64,000 nucleotides of DNA. Origin: Bacillota bacterium (GTDB lineage: Bacteria; Bacillota; UBA4882; UBA8346). The position numbers were made by a program, and so were the translations under genes. The stretch spans positions 62,001 to 126,000 of the forward strand of contig JAEYRX010000002.1 in NCBI GenBank assembly GCA_023435225.1, read 5' to 3'. Positions 7,691-15,664 of the stretch are shown here, piece after piece (positions within the stretch are counted from its first letter, which is position 1; every line of letters begins with the position of its first letter). The notes beneath the pieces were generated by a model, which searched no databases, was not told the DNA's origin, and worked only from the letters and a program-made list of their open reading frames with translations.

Positions 7691-8755
7691 ATGGCTGAGA
7701 ATGATAAACAAAAATCTTTAGAAGTAGCATTACTACAAATCGAGAAACAATTTGGCAAAGGCTCGATTATGAAACTAGGCGAGAATGCCAAGCTTAATAT
7801 TGAAACAATTCCTACCGGTGCTCTATCACTTGATTTAGCATTAGGTGTAGGTGGAATTCCTCGGGGAAGAGTAGTGGAGATTTATGGTCCGGAGTCTTCG
7901 GGTAAAACAACCGTAGCTCTTCACATGGCGGCTGAAGCTCAACGTATAGGTGGAATTGCCGCTTTTATCGATGCCGAACATGCGCTGGATCCATTATATG
8001 CTAAGAAGTTGGGAGTGGATATTGATAATTTATTAATCTCCCAACCCGATACCGGTGAACAAGCTTTGGAAATATGTGAAGCATTAATTCGAAGCAATGC
8101 AGTCGACGTGGTAATAATTGACTCGGTGGCGGCGCTTACACCGCAAGCAGAGATTGAGGGAGAAATGGGTGATGCTCATGTCGGTCTCCAAGCGCGATTA
8201 ATGTCACAAGCATTACGTAAATTAACCGGTGTAATTAGCAAGTCTAACTCCATTGCAATTTTTATTAATCAAATCCGGGAAAAAGTCGGGGTTATGTTTG
8301 GTAATCCGGAAACCACTCCAGGCGGCCGGGCTCTGAAGTTCTATTCTTCAGTTCGTTTAGAGGTTAGAAAAATAGAAACTCTAAAACAAGGAACCGATAT
8401 TATTGGGAGCCGGACCAGGGCTAAAGTGGTAAAAAATAAGGTAGCTCCACCGTTTAAAGAAGCGGAATTCGATATCATGTATGGTGAAGGGATCTCTAAG
8501 ACAGGCTGTATTTTAGATATGGCCGTTGATTTAAATATTATTAATAAAAGCGGCGCTTGGTTTTCGTATGGAGATAACCGAATCGGGCAAGGCCGTGAAA
8601 ACGCCAGAGATTTTTTGAAAAAAGACCCTAATTTAATGCAGGAGATAGAAAAGAAAGTTAAATTGGCTTTAGGGATTATCAAAGAGGTTCCACCCGCTAA
8701 AGAAGCCGCGGCTACTAAAGAAGCTTCTTCAGGGTCTTCAGGGAAAGGAAAATAA
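7691..8755 (+). CDS. recA: Recombinase RecA
   Basis: 354-residue RecA with Walker A GPESSGKTT at residues 66-74, 'AAFIDAEHALDP' with the catalytic Glu, Walker B 'VDVVIIDSVAAL', loop L1/L2 region 'INQIREKVGVMFGNPETTPGG', and a C-terminal tail rich in Ala, Lys, Glu and Ser. It forms filaments on single-stranded DNA, drives strand exchange and stimulates LexA self-cleavage. GAGGGGTTGAAAA precedes the ATG. recX follows one base after the stop. Control by LexA is supported by the operator upstream. Confidence 0.99.
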   Translation: MAENDKQKSLEVALLQIEKQFGKGSIMKLGENAKLNIETIPTGALSLDLALGVGGIPRGRVVEIYGPESSGKTTVALHMAAEAQRIGGIAAFIDAEHALDPLYAKKLGVDIDNLLISQPDTGEQALEICEALIRSNAVDVVIIDSVAALTPQAEIEGEMGDAHVGLQARLMSQALRKLTGVISKSNSIAIFINQIREKVGVMFGNPETTPGGRALKFYSSVRLEVRKIETLKQGTDIIGSRTRAKVVKNKVAPPFKEAEFDIMYGEGISKTGCILDMAVDLNIINKSGAWFSYGDNRIGQGRENARDFLKKDPNLMQEIEKKVKLALGIIKEVPPAKEAAATKEASSGSSGKGK

Positions 8756-8756
8756 T

Positions 8757-9203
8757 ATGAGTTCGGTCCGACAACCAATGGAGACTGCTTTAAAGTATTT
8801 AAGCCGTCAGTCATTCACCGAACATAAACTTAGCAGTAAGTTAAAAACAGCCGGCTTCGAGGATGAAGAGGTTACCGAAACAATTTCCCGTTTGAAAATT
8901 TGGGGTTATCTTAATGATCGGGAATTTGGGGTTAATCGTATTAAGAAGTTACAAGAGCGACTGAAAAGTCGCTCTTGTATTGAATTAGATTTGAAAAACA
9001 ACGGGATATCTACAAATTTGATTAATAAATTATTGGATTTATATTATCCCGAACAAATGGAAATTCAAATTGCCAGGGAATTGCTTCAAAAAAAGACAAG
9101 CTCCGGGAGGTTTGATACTGTCAAACTTTGGTCCTATTTATTAAGAGCTGGTTTTTCCGAAAATACAATTCACCTGTGTTTTCCTAACGTAGATCCTACT
9201 TGA
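8757..9203 (+). CDS. recX: RecA regulatory protein RecX
   Basis: 148-residue all-helical protein with the RecX repeat pattern: 'ALKYLSRQSFTEHKLSSKL...GF' (first three-helix unit), 'LKIWGYLNDREFGVNRIKKL' (second) and 'LLRAGFSENTIHLCF' at the end. RecX binds the RecA filament groove and limits or tunes its activity. It starts one base after recA and is cotranscribed. The coding sequence contains a perfect 12-bp hairpin (see 8951-8978) and ends inside the next promoter. Confidence 0.9.
   Translation: MSSVRQPMETALKYLSRQSFTEHKLSSKLKTAGFEDEEVTETISRLKIWGYLNDREFGVNRIKKLQERLKSRSCIELDLKNNGISTNLINKLLDLYYPEQMEIQIARELLQKKTSSGRFDTVKLWSYLLRAGFSENTIHLCFPNVDPT
8951..8978 (+). other. Perfect 12-bp hairpin inside recX
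   Basis: ACAAGAGCGACT, loop GAAA, AGTCGCTCTTGT: an uninterrupted 12-bp stem with a stable GNRA tetraloop, within the codons for LQERLKSRSC. No T-run follows. It could be an mRNA stability or attenuation element. Confidence 0.6.
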
Positions 9204-9228
9204 CACCTCTTTTAAAAAAGTTTACAAT
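9200..9228 (+). promoter_or_regulatory. Consensus SigA promoter overlapping the end of recX
   Basis: TTGACA (9200-9205), 17-base spacer, TACAAT (9223-9228). It overlaps the recX stop. The predicted start near 9235 is followed only about 15 bases later by a terminator hairpin, so it makes either a very short RNA or attenuated rny mRNA. Confidence 0.7.
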
Positions 9229-9249
9229 AAACTCTTGAGGACAGAACAT

Positions 9250-9276
9250 AAGCCGAGTTCTTACTCGGCTTGTTTT
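9250..9276 (+). terminator. Terminator between recX and rny
   Basis: AAGCCGAG, six-base loop, CTCGGCTT, then GTTTTG. It ends the recA-recX transcript and would also stop most RNA started at 9235. Confidence 0.8.
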
Positions 9277-9431
9277 GTATTTATTTTTCCTTTTATTCTC
9301 ATTTTTCGGATTAAAAAATGATAAAGCTTCAAAAATAGAGGTTTTGTTTAGTATTACAGCGAAATTCATTATTTTGGATATCTGCTGAAATACATGAACG
9401 CTTGGATTTTAAAAATAATAGGGGGTGAATT

Positions 9432-10955
9432 ATGGTTGGAATAATAATTGCAGTTGTTAGCGGCTTAATCTTAGGCTATTTCGGCTCCGTTTTATATGGA
9501 ATGTTTAAATTGCAATCTGCTAAAGAAAATGCTAAAAAAATGTTGGAAGACGCCAAAAAAGAAGTCGAATCCATTAAAAGGGAAGCCCTACTCGAAGCCA
9601 AAGAAGAAGCATTAAAAGTAAAAAACGAGCTCGAACGAGAAAACCGAGAGCGCCGTGCCGATATTCAAAGGTTAGAAAAAAGATTATTACAGAAAGAAGA
9701 ATCTTTAGATCGAAAATCCGAAATTATTGAGAAAAAGGAAGAGGCTATCTCTAAAAAAGAGACTGAAATCGAGAAATTAAAAAGTGAATTACAAGAAACT
9801 CATCAAAGACACCGTCATGAACTGGAACGGATTTCCGGTTTGAGCAGTGAAGAAGCCAAAATATTGTTGTTAAAAGATGTTGAGGAAGAGATTCAACAAG
9901 AAGTCGCCATTAAAATCAGGGATCTTGAGGCTAAAGCCAAAGAAGAATCCGAGCGTAAAGCCAGGGAAATTATATCTTTAGCTATTCAAAGATGTGCTGC
10001 TGATCATGTTACTGAAGCCACTGTTTCAGTTGTAGCACTTCCCAATGATGAAATGAAAGGACGAATTATTGGGCGGGAAGGCCGGAATATTAGGGCTTTG
10101 GAGACACTAACCGGAATTGACTTAATCATTGACGATACACCTGAAGCAGTTATTTTATCCGGATTTGACCCAGTCCGTCGGGAAGTAGCCCGTTTAGCTT
10201 TAGAAAAGCTAATTGTTGACGGTCGGATTCATCCGGCCAGGATTGAAGAGATGGTCGAAAAATCTCAAAAAGAGGTCGAATCGATCATTAAGGAAGAAGG
10301 AGAACGTGCTACTTTTGAGACCGGAATCCATGGGCTCCATCCGGAAATGATTAAATTATTGGGACGTCTAAAATATCGGACCAGTTATGGCCAGAATGTT
10401 TTACAACACTCCATTGAAGTAGCTCATTTATGTGGTTTGATGGCCGGAGAACTTGGAGCGGATATAACATTAGCGAAAAGAGCCGGTTTGTTACATGATA
10501 TCGGAAAGGCCGTAAATCATGAAGTCGAAGGTCCTCATGTGACAATTGGAGCTGATTTAGCAAAAAAATACCGTGAAAGTTTCCAAATTGTCAATGCAAT
10601 TGCTGCTCACCATGGTGATGTTGAGGCCAATACGGTCGAAGCTGTTTTAGTCCAAGCATGTGATGCGGTTTCAGCGGCCAGACCTGGCGCTCGTCGGGAA
10701 ACTTTGGAAACTTATATCAAACGGTTGGAGAAATTAGAAAATATTGCCGATTCATTTGATGGAGTGGAAAAAGCTTACGCGATCCAAGCCGGTCGAGAGA
10801 TTCGGATTATGGTTAAACCCGATAAGGTGGATGACTTAAATTCGATAAGAATTGCCAGGGAAATTGTGAAAAAGATAGAGGAAGAGTTGGAATATCCCGG
10901 ACAGATTAAAGTTACTGTAATTCGTGAAACAAGAGCCGTAGAATATGCCAAATAA
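9432..10955 (+). CDS. rny: Ribonuclease Y
   Basis: 507 residues. One N-terminal membrane helix (about 3-25), a long charged coiled coil (about 30-170, Lys/Glu-rich), a KH RNA-binding domain containing 'GRIIGREGRNIRALE' (about 205-265), and an HD domain with 'HSIEVAHL', 'LLHDIGKAVNHE' and 'AHHGDVE' (about 335-430). It is the membrane-bound endoribonuclease that initiates mRNA decay in many Firmicutes. GGGGGTG precedes the ATG. ymdB lies downstream as in Bacillus, with one unknown gene between. Start and length are normal. Confidence 0.97.
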   Translation: MVGIIIAVVSGLILGYFGSVLYGMFKLQSAKENAKKMLEDAKKEVESIKREALLEAKEEALKVKNELERENRERRADIQRLEKRLLQKEESLDRKSEIIEKKEEAISKKETEIEKLKSELQETHQRHRHELERISGLSSEEAKILLLKDVEEEIQQEVAIKIRDLEAKAKEESERKAREIISLAIQRCAADHVTEATVSVVALPNDEMKGRIIGREGRNIRALETLTGIDLIIDDTPEAVILSGFDPVRREVARLALEKLIVDGRIHPARIEEMVEKSQKEVESIIKEEGERATFETGIHGLHPEMIKLLGRLKYRTSYGQNVLQHSIEVAHLCGLMAGELGADITLAKRAGLLHDIGKAVNHEVEGPHVTIGADLAKKYRESFQIVNAIAAHHGDVEANTVEAVLVQACDAVSAARPGARRETLETYIKRLEKLENIADSFDGVEKAYAIQAGREIRIMVKPDKVDDLNSIRIAREIVKKIEEELEYPGQIKVTVIRETRAVEYAK

Positions 10956-11005
10956 ATATGTTTATCATATTAGCTCTAGAAACAATGGTGTTTATAGCAT
11001 AAAAA

Positions 11006-11045
11006 AATTAACTCCTTGAATAGCACCTTAGTTAATTATTTTTTC
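11006..11045 (+). terminator. Terminator after rny
   Basis: AATTAACT, sixteen-base loop, AGTTAATT, then a run of T residues; 50 bases after the rny stop. The stem is AT-rich, so strength is uncertain. Confidence 0.6.
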
Positions 11046-11088
11046 TATTATAATAATTATATCTATTTTTCTGGAAGGGGGAGGAATC

Positions 11089-11625
11089 GTGAAAGGCATC
11101 TTCTGGAAAGAGGGGGAATCCTTCTCCAACTCCATGAGTTTAATCGCATTTTTATTAGTGAGATATCCTGAGATTGGTTCAGTACGTTTTGACCCGGATC
11201 AGAAAACTCTTTTATTTTCTTTTGTTTTAGTGAAATCGTTAAGTAAAGAAGAGATTGATTTATTTAAAGAACATTTATTGCTTAGTTTAAGCAATATTAC
11301 TGATTTGCAGGGACGGGAATCCGGAACTACCGATATAAATTTTGTTGAATATGAAGGTTTAACATTCCTTGAGATTACCCGTAATATTGATGCGTTGACT
11401 CAGGAAGAGATTGCGTTAATTATCGGAGTAATCCGGGAGTTTTTTGTCGATTATTTATTATTGGATCAAGAAGACGCACTCCAAGAAGAAGATATAATCC
11501 TTCAAGAAGAGATGATCGAACATATGCTGGAGGATTTAAAAGACTCTCGTCAGGAAAAAAAACTTATCGGATTTCGGGAAGAAGGACGGGTTCTGGTATT
11601 TAACCGGGCCAACTTGAACAAATAA
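11089..11625 (+). CDS. Conserved-looking hypothetical protein, acidic, between rny and ymdB
   Basis: 178 residues starting at GTG 11089 with a strong AAGGGGGAGG upstream. I do not recognise the family. It is acidic, has no signal peptide or membrane segment, and its second half is Glu/Gln/Asp-rich and probably helical ('QEDALQEEDIILQEEMIEHMLEDL'). The first half alternates short hydrophobic strands ('SVRFDPDQKTLLFSFVLV'). It has its own terminator (11663). Its place between the RNase Y and YmdB genes suggests a role with RNA turnover or biofilm/sporulation control, but this is context only. Confidence 0.75.
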   Translation: MKGIFWKEGESFSNSMSLIAFLLVRYPEIGSVRFDPDQKTLLFSFVLVKSLSKEEIDLFKEHLLLSLSNITDLQGRESGTTDINFVEYEGLTFLEITRNIDALTQEEIALIIGVIREFFVDYLLLDQEDALQEEDIILQEEMIEHMLEDLKDSRQEKKLIGFREEGRVLVFNRANLNK

Positions 11626-11662
11626 TACCGTATTTGCCATCAATGAACAATTAATAGCATAA

Positions 11663-11705
11663 AAAGACCATTGATAGATAGGATCAATCAATGGTCTTAT
11701 TTATA
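11663..11705 (+). terminator. Strong terminator after the 11089 gene
   Basis: AAGACCATTGAT, loop, ATCAATGGTCTT, then TATTTAT. A 12-bp stem; the symmetrical form with A residues before it would also work on the minus strand. Confidence 0.85.
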
Positions 11706-11738
11706 AAATATTATGGCTATGATGAAAACTATAAAATA

Positions 11739-11855
11739 AGGGATTTTTATAATTAAAAAAGTAGACATTCAGACACAATATGTTGATCGACACATCCGGG
11801 TTACTTATTATATATTGCGCCCGAATCTACATTAAGGTAATTATAAAACTTCCTT
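11739..11855 (+). repeat. Nested palindromic repeat, copy B (upstream of ymdB)
   Basis: Same element as copy A: outer arms AGGGATTTTTATAATTA and TAATTATAAAACTTCCT, inner ACAATATGTTGAT and TTATATATTGCG. It ends about 30 bases before the ymdB start and its right edge supplies a false upstream ATG (11858). Confidence 0.8.
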
Positions 11856-11887
11856 AAATGAATAAAACAAAAAATCGGGGGATTAAG

Positions 11888-12670
11888 GTGACGAAAGTTT
11901 TTTTTATCGGAGACATCGTAGGACGGCCGGGGCGCAAGATAGTGAAAACTTTTTTACAGGAAGTTATAGCAGAAGAATCAATTAATTTGGTAATTGCCAA
12001 TGGAGAAAATGCAGCCGGAGGTTTTGGAATCAATCTTGAAGTTGCCAGGGAGTTATTGACGGCTGGGATTGATGTTATTACTATGGGGAACCACACTTGG
12101 GACAATAAAGAAATATATAAAGTCCTGGAAACGGAAAGACGGGTTATCAGGCCGGCCAATTATCCCGGTGGTACGCCAGGAGAGGGTTTTTGGGTGACAG
12201 AAACCAATAAAGGGTTCCCTGTTGGAGTTATTAGTCTTTTGGGTCAGGTTTTTCTGGATTCACTGGCTTGCCCATTTTTAACAGCGGATGAACATATTGA
12301 TTTTCTAAAGAAAAAGACTAATATTATTATTGTAGATATTCATGCTGAAGCAACTTCTGAAAAAGTAGCGTTAGGTTGGTATCTCGACGGAAGGGTAACG
12401 GCGGTTTTAGGGACTCATACTCATATTACCACCGCTGATGAAAGGATTTTGCCAAAAGGAACCGCCTATATTACTGATGTTGGAATGACTGGACCTTCCA
12501 ATTCCGTATTGGGAATTGACCCTGATCTGGTTGTAAAAAAGTTTGTGACCAAAATGCCGGTCCGATTCGAGGTTGCTTCCGGCCCGATTGAACTGAATGG
12601 AGTAATATTGGATATTAATGATTCCGGATTAGCATCCGGTATTAAAAGAGTACGGCGGGTAATTAATTAA
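11888..12670 (+). CDS. ymdB: YmdB family metallophosphoesterase (2',3'-cyclic nucleotide phosphodiesterase)
   Basis: About 260 residues, family length. Metal-binding motifs of the YmdB type are present: 'FIGDIVGRPGRK' at the N-terminus, 'ANGENAAGG', 'MGNHTWDN', 'VDIHAEATSEK' and 'GTHTHI'. Bacillus YmdB hydrolyses cAMP-like cyclic nucleotides, lies downstream of rny and influences motility/biofilm choice. I start at GTG 11888, where GGGGG sits six to ten bases upstream and the product begins MTKVFFIGD as in homologues; the ATG at 11858 has no ribosome site and abuts a repeat. Confidence 0.92.
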   Translation: MTKVFFIGDIVGRPGRKIVKTFLQEVIAEESINLVIANGENAAGGFGINLEVARELLTAGIDVITMGNHTWDNKEIYKVLETERRVIRPANYPGGTPGEGFWVTETNKGFPVGVISLLGQVFLDSLACPFLTADEHIDFLKKKTNIIIVDIHAEATSEKVALGWYLDGRVTAVLGTHTHITTADERILPKGTAYITDVGMTGPSNSVLGIDPDLVVKKFVTKMPVRFEVASGPIELNGVILDINDSGLASGIKRVRRVIN

Positions 12671-12845
12671 AAACATTATGTCACCAATTGGAGGAGAACT
12701 GTTCTCTTTCCATTCAGGTGAATAACTTGGCTATAATTGCTTAAAGGAAAACTACTAGAAAACTAGAAAAATTAGTTCCATAATACCCTCACTATGCAGC
12801 AAAAATCATATTTTTTTCAATCAAAAATTCACCAGGAGGGCGACC

Positions 12846-13385
12846 ATGGAACTTATCGGAAAGAATGTTCGTTTAAGACCCTTGTTAATTCAAGATTTAC
12901 CGAAGATGGTGACTTGGAATTGCGATGATGAGATACAATCATTTGTAGACTGTACTCTGCCTAGTAACCTTCATAATTTAGAACGATGGTATCATGAAAA
13001 TGTTCCTGATCGGCATTACCAAATTTTTGCCATTGAAACTGCTGATGGCGTATTAATCGGTGATTTAGAACTGGACCATATTTGTTGGAGCAAACGTGAA
13101 GCTGAATTACGGATTAGAATCGGTGAAAAGAATTATTGGGGGCAAGGGTTTGGGAGTGAAGCGCTCAAGTTAGTTTTAGGATATATGTTTAATGAAAAAA
13201 AGTTTCTCCGTATTTATTTGCGGGTCTATACCTTTAACCGCCGGGCGATCAATTGTTATCTAAAGAATGGTTTTAGGTCTGTAGGTATCCTGCATAGGGG
13301 TGTTCGAGAATGGAAAGATATTGTTTTAATGGAAACCAATGCAATCAAGTACCGGAAAATACTAGAGAGAAGAATAGCTAGTTAG
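12846..13385 (+). CDS. GNAT family N-acetyltransferase (RimJ/RimL-like)
   Basis: 179 residues. Begins 'LIGKNVRLRPLLIQDLPKM', has the acetyl-CoA loop region 'IGEKNYWGQGFGSEALKLVLGYMFNEKKFLRIYLRVYTFNRRAINCYLKNGFR', i.e. GNAT motifs A and B, and ends with a short basic tail. AGGAGGG precedes the ATG by seven bases. Such proteins acetylate N-termini of ribosomal proteins, small amines or antibiotics; the substrate cannot be told. It is monocistronic between ymdB and spo0A. The 175-base gap before it holds only a short GGAGAAC-GTTCTCT-type palindrome at about 12691. Confidence 0.85.
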   Translation: MELIGKNVRLRPLLIQDLPKMVTWNCDDEIQSFVDCTLPSNLHNLERWYHENVPDRHYQIFAIETADGVLIGDLELDHICWSKREAELRIRIGEKNYWGQGFGSEALKLVLGYMFNEKKFLRIYLRVYTFNRRAINCYLKNGFRSVGILHRGVREWKDIVLMETNAIKYRKILERRIAS

Positions 13386-13510
13386 ATTTCCATAATCTTA
13401 CTATATGTAAATAAAAAAAAATAATAAATTTTTTCCCTTGTTAATACAACTTTTAGCTAAGATTTCCTTCTATAATAGGCTTATTTGCAGAAGAGGATTT
13501 AGCCCTCACT

Positions 13511-13517
13511 TGTCGAA
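13511..13517 (+). promoter_or_regulatory. 0A box (Spo0A binding site) upstream of spo0A
   Basis: TGTCGAA is an exact match to the core Spo0A site TGNCGAA. It lies 39 bases before the spo0A start and 35 bases after a TATAAT hexamer at 13471, which suits autoregulation by Spo0A~P. A seven-base match alone can occur by chance, but the place is right. Confidence 0.6.
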
Positions 13518-13555
13518 AATATGAAAGCAGTTTCTTATACTTAGGAGGGGGCTAA

Positions 13556-14356
13556 ATGTCTAAGATCAAGATAGTTATTGCTGACAATAATCGGGAATTA
13601 TGTGATACTCTGGCAGATTTAATTGACCTTCAAGATGATATGGAATTGGTTGGAATTGCTTTTGATGGGCTAGAAGCATTAAAAGCAATCGAAAATACTC
13701 AACCGGAGGTCCTAATCTTAGATATTACCATGCCGTATTTGGATGGTATTGGGGTGCTGGAAAGATTGGCCGAATTCCCGGAGAGACCGGTGGTAATTGT
13801 TTTAACCGCTTTTGAACAAGAAGCGATGATTCAACGGTTAACTTCATTAGGCGCTACTTATTATATGGTTAAACCTTTTGATGCGCCAACGCTTTTTGAT
13901 AGGATTCGTCAATTTGCTTCGGGACACCCCTCCCCGGTAAAAATGAAAAAAACTTCGGAGATCAGGAATAATTATACTACCAATAACCGCCGTGAAAAAT
14001 CAGTTAGTGAACTGGAATTAGAAGTAAGTAAATTATTTCATGAGATGGGAATACCCGCTCATTTTCGTGGATATGCTTATTTGCGGGATGCCATTATTAT
14101 AGCGACTAAAGAAGTTGAAGTTTTAGGTAATATTACTAAAAATCTTTACCCGCGGATAGCTGAAAAATATCATTCTACACCAAGCGGAGTTGAATCAGCC
14201 ATTCGGCATACCATAGAAATTGGCTGGGAAAGAGGGAACACCGATTACATGGAAGATTTTTTCGGTTTTGAAAACCAAAAAAACCGTTTTCCAACTTCCG
14301 CTTCTTTCATAGCTAAAATAGCTGATAAACTTCGGTTGGAATCCAAAGCTGGATGA
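13556..14356 (+). CDS. spo0A: Sporulation transcription factor Spo0A
   Basis: 266 residues: receiver domain (about 1-120) with acidic pocket Asp10, phosphoacceptor Asp56 in 'LILDITMPYLDG' and Lys106 in 'YMVKPFD'; a linker; and the Spo0A DNA-binding domain (about 150-260) with 'LFHEMGIPAHFRGYAYLRDAI' and the recognition helix region 'TPSGVESAIRHTIEIGWERG'. Phosphorylated Spo0A starts sporulation and represses vegetative genes. AGGAGGGGG precedes the ATG. A 0A box lies upstream. Its presence, with CwlD, is the best evidence for a spore-forming lineage. Confidence 0.97.
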   Translation: MSKIKIVIADNNRELCDTLADLIDLQDDMELVGIAFDGLEALKAIENTQPEVLILDITMPYLDGIGVLERLAEFPERPVVIVLTAFEQEAMIQRLTSLGATYYMVKPFDAPTLFDRIRQFASGHPSPVKMKKTSEIRNNYTTNNRREKSVSELELEVSKLFHEMGIPAHFRGYAYLRDAIIIATKEVEVLGNITKNLYPRIAEKYHSTPSGVESAIRHTIEIGWERGNTDYMEDFFGFENQKNRFPTSASFIAKIADKLRLESKAG

Positions 14357-14410
14357 TTTCTAGAAATTGTTTATAATTAAGATATTAAAAGAATATAAAA
14401 ATCACGAAAG

Positions 14411-14528
14411 AGGGATTTACATAATTTTACTAATTTTACATTCCTAAATAATATATTGATAGTTATAAGAGTTATAATCACTATATATTATTTAGGAATA
14501 GTTAAATAAAGGTAATTATGTAATTCCC
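14411..14528 (+). repeat. Nested palindromic repeat, copy C, inserted in a phrase repeat
   Basis: Outer arms AGGGATTTACATAATT and AATTATGTAATTCCCT, inner ATATATTGATAG and CTATATATTA, with an extra inner pair TTCCTAAATAAT / ATTATTTAGGAA. CACGAAAG just before it and GCACGAAA after it belong to one phrase repeat, so this copy appears to have entered that repeat. Confidence 0.75.
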
Positions 14529-14539
14529 TTTACACATGA

Positions 14540-14592
14540 AAAGCACGAAAAAAATATTTTGGTTTATATCGTGTTTTTTGTGCCTTTCGTGG
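14540..14592 (+). repeat. Phrase repeat, family 'GCACGAAA / TTTCGTG'
   Basis: GCACGAAAAAA on the left and TCGTGTTTTTTGTGCCTTTCGTG on the right, reverse complements around an AT spacer. Translation of this repeat gives a false hydrophobic N-terminus in front of RlmN. Confidence 0.6.
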
Positions 14593-14640
14593 TTAAATTT
14601 AAGTTTTTACGCTAAAAGAATTATTAATCAGGAGCCGAAA

Positions 14641-15657
14641 GTGAATTTAAAAGGGTTATTCTTAGAGGAACTCCAAGAGATTTTTTGTTCTTTGGAATTA
14701 CCAAAATACCGGGCTGATCAGGTATATCAATGGTTATATCAAAAACAAGTATGTAATTGGGACCAAGTTACTGTTTTTTCCAAGGAACTTCGTCAATTTT
14801 TTAGAGATAATAATTTCTCATTGAATTGTTTAACTATTAAAAAACAAGTTGCTGATAATGATGGAACCATCAAATTCTTATTTGAACTGGAAGATTGTTT
14901 ATCAGTAGAAAGCGTTTATATTCCGGAAAATGATCGGCAAACCGTCTGTATCTCAACCCAGGTTGGCTGCGGAATGGGTTGTTTGTTTTGCGCCACCGGC
15001 CATAATGGTTTGAAGCGTAATTTAGCCGCAGCAGAGATAATTGATCAATTATTGCGAATAACTAAAGTATTGGGAAAAAGGATTACTAATTTGGTTATTA
15101 TGGGACAGGGAGAACCGTTAGCCAATTATGAACAGACTTTAAAATCGGTAAAAATTATTAATGACCCTAAAGGAATTGGATTAGGAGCACGACATATTAC
15201 TATTTCCACTTGTGGTCTTGTTCCGGGAATAAAAAAACTCGCCAAGGAGCCGCTTCAAATAAATCTGGCCATTTCATTACATGCGGCTGATGATCAATTG
15301 CGCCAATATATCATGCCGGTAAATAAAGTATATCCACTTTTCGATCTTATACAAGCTTGTCGGGAGTATATTGAAAATACCGGGCGAAGAATAACTTTCG
15401 AATATATTTTAATTGATAAAGTAAATGACCGTCCCGAAGATTTAAATAATTTAGTGCGATTGCTTTCAGGAATGTTATGCCATGTTAATTTAATTCCATA
15501 CAATTCATTCCCGGATTCCATTTTCAAAAGGTCAAAGCCGGAGAGAATCCGTGAATTTGAAAGAGTTTTGAATCAAGCACATATAGAAACCACTATTCGT
15601 AAAGAACGTGGAACAAATACAGCTGCCGCTTGCGGACAGTTACAAGGGAAGATATAA
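14641..15657 (+). CDS. rlmN: Dual-specificity 23S rRNA/tRNA adenine-C2 methyltransferase RlmN
   Basis: 338 residues starting at GTG 14641, with AGGAG at 14630-14634. The radical-SAM cysteines are in 'GCGMGCLFCATG' (about C110, C114, C117) and the C-terminal methyl-carrying Cys is in 'AAACGQL' (about 331). 'IMGQGEPLANY' (GEPL motif) and 'ISLHAADD' fit RlmN. It methylates A2503 of 23S rRNA and A37 of some tRNAs. An open frame runs 35 codons further upstream from ATG 14536, but that stretch is a repeat and its 'signal peptide' look is an accident. It leads the FHA-prpC-prkC-rsgA-rpe cluster. Confidence 0.95.
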   Translation: MNLKGLFLEELQEIFCSLELPKYRADQVYQWLYQKQVCNWDQVTVFSKELRQFFRDNNFSLNCLTIKKQVADNDGTIKFLFELEDCLSVESVYIPENDRQTVCISTQVGCGMGCLFCATGHNGLKRNLAAAEIIDQLLRITKVLGKRITNLVIMGQGEPLANYEQTLKSVKIINDPKGIGLGARHITISTCGLVPGIKKLAKEPLQINLAISLHAADDQLRQYIMPVNKVYPLFDLIQACREYIENTGRRITFEYILIDKVNDRPEDLNNLVRLLSGMLCHVNLIPYNSFPDSIFKRSKPERIREFERVLNQAHIETTIRKERGTNTAAACGQLQGKI

Positions 15658-15664
15658 ATTTCAA

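Noticed and set aside
12676..12725. A 15-codon frame MSPIGGELFSFHSGE after ymdB
   Set aside because: No ribosome site and too short; the GGAGAAC/GTTCTCT palindrome inside it is a more likely signal, but unsupported.
14536..14640. A signal-peptide-like N-terminal extension of RlmN
   Set aside because: It is the translation of a GCACGAAA phrase repeat; GTG 14641 has an AGGAG site and gives the family's normal N-terminus.
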